Of a DNA stretch of 64,000 nucleotides, positions 60,610 to 64,000 are shown piece by piece; position 1 is the stretch's first letter; each line of letters starts with the position of its first letter. Location of the stretch: positions 9,296,268-9,360,267 of the forward strand of contig NC_067206.1 in NCBI RefSeq assembly GCF_026262505.1, in the 5' to 3' direction. Under the pieces are notes generated by a model. It saw only the letters and a list, made by a program, of their open reading frames with translations, was not told the origin of the DNA and did not search any database. The translations under genes were made by a program, and so were the position numbers. This stretch comes from Trichomonas vaginalis G3 (lineage: Eukaryota > Parabasalia > Trichomonadida > Trichomonadidae).

Positions 60610-62949
60610 TTATACTGCCTCATTTACAGGTATTTCATCGTCAGTAAATGATTCCTCATTATCGTTTGGTTCAATTTGTTTATATAATCCTTTCATTTCT
60701 TCTTTCAAAACATAATACCATGTTTGTTTACCATCTATTTTTCTTTGTTTCCTTTCACATTTATCCTTAATGCTCATTTGAAAGTTTTTGTCTTTCATGT
60801 CTGATGGTTTGCAGAATAGAGCATTTTTACACGTCATACCTGCACATAATTCATCATAATGTGTATTTATCCATTCATCTAAAGGATTTGTTGATAACTC
60901 GATTAAATCTTGTTTGGCTTCAGTCATCGGTATGATTCGTACATTAAATGATGAAAGGTCATATTGCATAAAATATGTTAGTAAATTATCATAAAATTCC
61001 TTTGTGCATGAATCCATTAAATTCTTGAAGTAATCAAATTGACCCTTAAATTTACCATTAACCCTTAAAACTACGTATCTTCTGTCTCCAACTTCAATTT
61101 TGACAGGGTAGACGTTATTAGTTACGAAAATAAAGTTTGCAACGTTCTGAGCAGTTCTTCTGGGTTGATTCTTTTCATTAATTCTAATCTCATTATCCGT
61201 AATAATTGATTTCAAAGCGTTGAAGTTTGCGAGTCTATCTTCACCTACATTCTTGAGTTCATTAAGTACAAGAAACATTTTATTCTCAACTACTGAGTTG
61301 AAATTACCCGTTAGCTCACTTATTTCAGTAATGTTTTTACATGAATAACCGGCGAGGAGTTCAGAAATAATGTCTGTGAATCTGTTTTTACCTGTTCCCT
61401 GAAGTCCTTTCAAAATAATTGCTGTTTCATTCTTGATTCCAGGATGTTGAATCATTGATGCAATCCAGCCGAGAAGGTATTTATACACTTCATCGTTATT
61501 ATCACAAATGACTTCTTTAATGAAATCCATAAACATCTCAATTTTTGAGTAATCAGGCTTTTCAAGAATGTTGTATTTATAACCCTGAAACGTTGAGAAA
61601 ACATCTGGAGAATCAGATTTAAAGCAAACACCCTTAACGGTTAATGAAGACAATTGATTTAGTAGTACATCCCATGCTGTTATTGTTTTACCTTCTTCTT
61701 TAAATAATTTAATCATTTTGAGTGACTCTTTCATGTTTGACTGAAGAACGAATGATATTTGATTCATTTTGTCGTGTATGTTGTAATCTTTCTGAATGAA
61801 ATATTTGTTTCCACAATCTACAAAACGGATTACACGTGATAAATCCTCAATTACTTCAGAACTGTTTTTATACTGATGATTTTCAGCCTTGCGTCTAATA
61901 TCTGTTATCAAAAACGAGTCATCAAGTTTGATATCAAATGTTATTTTTGGCTTACGTAATAAAGGTAAAACATATTCATCATAATATTCCTTTTGATAAA
62001 GTTTTAGAATCTTCACCAAAACAAATGGCGAAGTCATTAAATGTGCATATCTACTACGTGCTTTTTCAAAATTACTTTTAGCATTTTCAGTTAAGCTGCA
62101 GAAGTTATAAACGTTATCGTAGGCTTCATTAATTAAATGATTAGGTAACGAATTAATAGCTTGAAACAGTGTGAATAATGTTATTTCTTTTTCTAAATTC
62201 ATGTTTCCACCATCATTATGTACTTCAAAATCACAGATGCCATCAACTATGCTCTGGGCAAGTTTATCGTCAATGTTTACATCTTTGTTTTCATTCATAA
62301 TAGTCTTTATTTCTTCATTCTTTTGTTCAACTCTTACCTTAATATTCAAATCATTTAATATATCATTCACTGTTCTAGTTAATGTTGAATCATAACTTCC
62401 ACGAATGAATGAGTATGTATTGATTGGTTCTGTTGCATTCTTGCGAACTCTTGAATCAGCCATAACCACTAATGAACGTTTTGAATCATCAATAGAAGTC
62501 ATGATATCAATATCATAATCATTGCAGGAATAACATTTAATCATTCTGTTCGAGGTTGAATAGAAGAAATTAGTGTTGCAATAAATGTGAAGACCTCCTG
62601 ATGCGGTTTTAACGATAACATCTTTATCCGAAAGTTTTGATAGAATGTCTTTTCTAACCGTTTCTTTAAGTTCATCATTGTATGATTTATTGATATCAAC
62701 ATCTATAATCGTTAAATTTGATATTTTATTTACTAATAAAGCTGTACCAGTTTTCCTTCCTCTTCCTCCATCATGTTTGAGGTAGTTATGTAAATCAATC
62801 TTGTTTTCACCAATTCTTTCGTTGAGGGTTTTAGTTTCTATCATAACTAATTCCTCAACTAATGAATCAATAACTTTTTCATCAGAAACGATATAGTTGC
62901 TGTTGTTGTTGTTGTTGCTGTTGTTGTTGCTGTTGTTTGTTGCCGTCAT
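60610..62949 (-). CDS. Primase-SF3 helicase (D5-like) of Polinton B
   Basis: A 779-aa open frame that looks whole. Residues 3-17: Asn/Ser run from an AAC microsatellite. About 75-170: AEP-type primase-like region (TIIDVDINKS at 85, ASGGLHIYC at 120). About 500-640: SF3 helicase with Walker A LKGLQGTGKNRFTD (about 512-525), Walker B KMFLVLNELKN (about 555-565) and motif C ANFIFVTNNVYPVKI (about 605-620) with GDRRYVVLRV. The C-terminal 120 residues are winged-helix-like. The role is initiation and unwinding in replication of the element. It is flanked by inverted repeat arrays that may be its binding sites. Confidence 0.85.
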   Translation of the reverse strand: MTATNNSNNNSNNNNNSNYIVSDEKVIDSLVEELVMIETKTLNERIGENKIDLHNYLKHDGGRGRKTGTALLVNKISNLTIIDVDINKSYNDELKETVRKDILSKLSDKDVIVKTASGGLHIYCNTNFFYSTSNRMIKCYSCNDYDIDIMTSIDDSKRSLVVMADSRVRKNATEPINTYSFIRGSYDSTLTRTVNDILNDLNIKVRVEQKNEEIKTIMNENKDVNIDDKLAQSIVDGICDFEVHNDGGNMNLEKEITLFTLFQAINSLPNHLINEAYDNVYNFCSLTENAKSNFEKARSRYAHLMTSPFVLVKILKLYQKEYYDEYVLPLLRKPKITFDIKLDDSFLITDIRRKAENHQYKNSSEVIEDLSRVIRFVDCGNKYFIQKDYNIHDKMNQISFVLQSNMKESLKMIKLFKEEGKTITAWDVLLNQLSSLTVKGVCFKSDSPDVFSTFQGYKYNILEKPDYSKIEMFMDFIKEVICDNNDEVYKYLLGWIASMIQHPGIKNETAIILKGLQGTGKNRFTDIISELLAGYSCKNITEISELTGNFNSVVENKMFLVLNELKNVGEDRLANFNALKSIITDNEIRINEKNQPRRTAQNVANFIFVTNNVYPVKIEVGDRRYVVLRVNGKFKGQFDYFKNLMDSCTKEFYDNLLTYFMQYDLSSFNVRIIPMTEAKQDLIELSTNPLDEWINTHYDELCAGMTCKNALFCKPSDMKDKNFQMSIKDKCERKQRKIDGKQTWYYVLKEEMKGLYKQIEPNDNEESFTDDEIPVNEAV

Positions 62950-63027
62950 TTATATATAAGTAAAAAAAATAAAAACAATTTTAAAACTAACTTTATTTTT
63001 GGACTGCATCAAATTTTCGTAAATGTT

Positions 63028-64000
63028 GTCAAAATGTCATGTTGTCACATTTTTTCATAGAAGTTAAATGACCTGGTGACCACCTGGTGACCTGGTGACC
63101 CCTTCAGTTATTCAAAAATAAGTCATAACTGCCTTCCTCCTGTGTTGTTGTCAAAATGTCATGTTGTCACATTTTTTCATAGAAGTTAAATGACCTGGGT
63201 GACCACCTGGTGACCTGGTGACCCCTTCAGTTATTCAAAAAATAAGTCATAACTGCCTTCCTCCTGTGTTGTTGTCAAAATGTCATGTTGTCACATTTTT
63301 TCATAGAAGTTAAATGACCTGGTGACCACCTGGTGACCTGGTGACCCCTTCAGTTCTTCAAAATAAGTCATAACTGCCTTCCTCCTGTGTTGTTGTCAAA
63401 ATGTCATGTTGTCACATTTTTTCATAGAAGTTAAATGACCTGGTGACCACCTGGTGACCTGGTGACCCCTTCAGTTCTTCAAAAAATAAGTCATAACTGC
63501 CTTCCTCCTGTGTTTTGTCAAAATGTCATGTTGTCACATTTTTTCATAGAAGTTAAAATGACCTGGTGACCACCTGGTGACCTGGTGACCCCTTCAGTTC
63601 TTCAAAAATAAGTCATAACTGCCTTCCTCCTGTGTTGTTGTCAAAATGTCATGTTGTCACATTTTTTCATAGAAGTTAAATGACCTGGTGACCACCTGGT
63701 GACCTGGTGACCCTTCAGTTATTCAAAAATAAGTCATAACTGCCTTCCTCCTGTGTTGTTGTCAAAATGTCATGTTGTCACATTTTTTCATAGAAGTTAA
63801 ATGACCTGGTGACCAACCTGGTGACCTGGTGACCCCTTCAGTTCTTCAAAAATAAGTCATAACTGCCTTCCTCCTGTGTTGTTGTCAAAATGTCATGTTG
63901 TCACATTTTTTCAATAGAAGTTAAATGACCTGGTGACCACCTGGTGACCTGGTGACCCCTTCAGTTCTTCAAAAATAAGTCATAACTGCCTTCCTCCTGT
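63028..64000. repeat. About 122-bp tandem repeat array (right of primase-helicase), continues past window
   Basis: Eight or so units of 120-124 bp with small length changes. They share TGACCTGGTGACCACCTGGT with the complement of the left array but have a different second half (AAGTCATAACTGCCTTCCTC). Orientation is opposite to the left array, so the helicase gene sits in the middle of an inverted repeat. Confidence 0.95.

Larger units (their letters stand above)
52237..64000. mobile_element. Polinton/Maverick element B (right end outside window)
   Basis: The left end starts AGTAGTAGGATAGGATGGG, related to but distinct from the A terminus; both then share GTGACTTTTTTTGT. The gene order from this end equals that of A from its right end: two-domain protein copy, 278-aa type protein, PolB, integrase and two small genes. 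After that the cargo differs: 120-bp repeat arrays around a primase-helicase. Integrase and primase-helicase look whole; the other shared genes are broken, with about eight breaks. The target duplication cannot be checked because the right end is outside the window. Confidence 0.85.

Overview
The window looks like a chromosomal contig of a trichomonad protist (Parabasalia; Tritrichomonas foetus or Trichomonas vaginalis type). The grounds are the very AT-rich intronless DNA, short leaders before start codons, a decayed DUF3447-like/ankyrin gene, a CAMK-like kinase, a beta-helix surface-type protein, a MULE transposase and several Polinton/Maverick elements. The species is inferred, not proven. 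A run of 25 Ns at 11571-11595 marks an assembly gap.

Layout. (1) 1-11570: part of a Polinton-like element running off the left edge. It holds a protein-primed PolB C-terminus, a NUMOD4/HNH-like protein, small unknown genes, an A32-type packaging ATPase, a decayed SF3 helicase and decayed structural genes. A 304-aa ORF sits between inverted repeats at 5.4-6.8 kb. (2) 11.6-32.3 kb: host-like chromosome with a TPR gene (13.2-15.2 kb), a decayed ankyrin gene (15.4-16.9), a secreted F5/8-type protein (17.9-18.6), a beta-helix gene (20.5-21.5), a protein kinase (26.5-27.5) and a frameshifted MULE transposase (29.7-32.0). It is peppered with small TIR elements that duplicate TTAA: three related ~1-kb copies, one nested 519-bp element and a 120-bp MITE. 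(3) 32.5-38.9 kb: a 6.4-kb fold-back element with ~395-bp TIRs and minisatellite arrays in inverted order, splitting a host gene. (4) 39543-51909: a complete-length Polinton (A) with TIRs and a 6-bp target duplication, whose genes are partly broken. (5) 51910-52236: a host spacer. (6) 52237 to the right edge: a second Polinton (B), head-to-head with A.

Polintons A and B share about 7 kb (a 278-aa unknown protein, PolB with an embedded HNH domain, integrase and two small genes) and then carry different cargo. A has capsid-type genes, two amphipathic peptides and a phage-tail-fibre-like protein. B has a primase-SF3 helicase flanked by ~120-bp repeat arrays. The most unusual signal is a set of short (about 27 bp), GC-rich, double-hairpin insertions scattered through A and B, inside coding frames or just after stop codons. 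At two sites they are present in one copy and absent from the other. They behave like a miniature palindromic mobile element.
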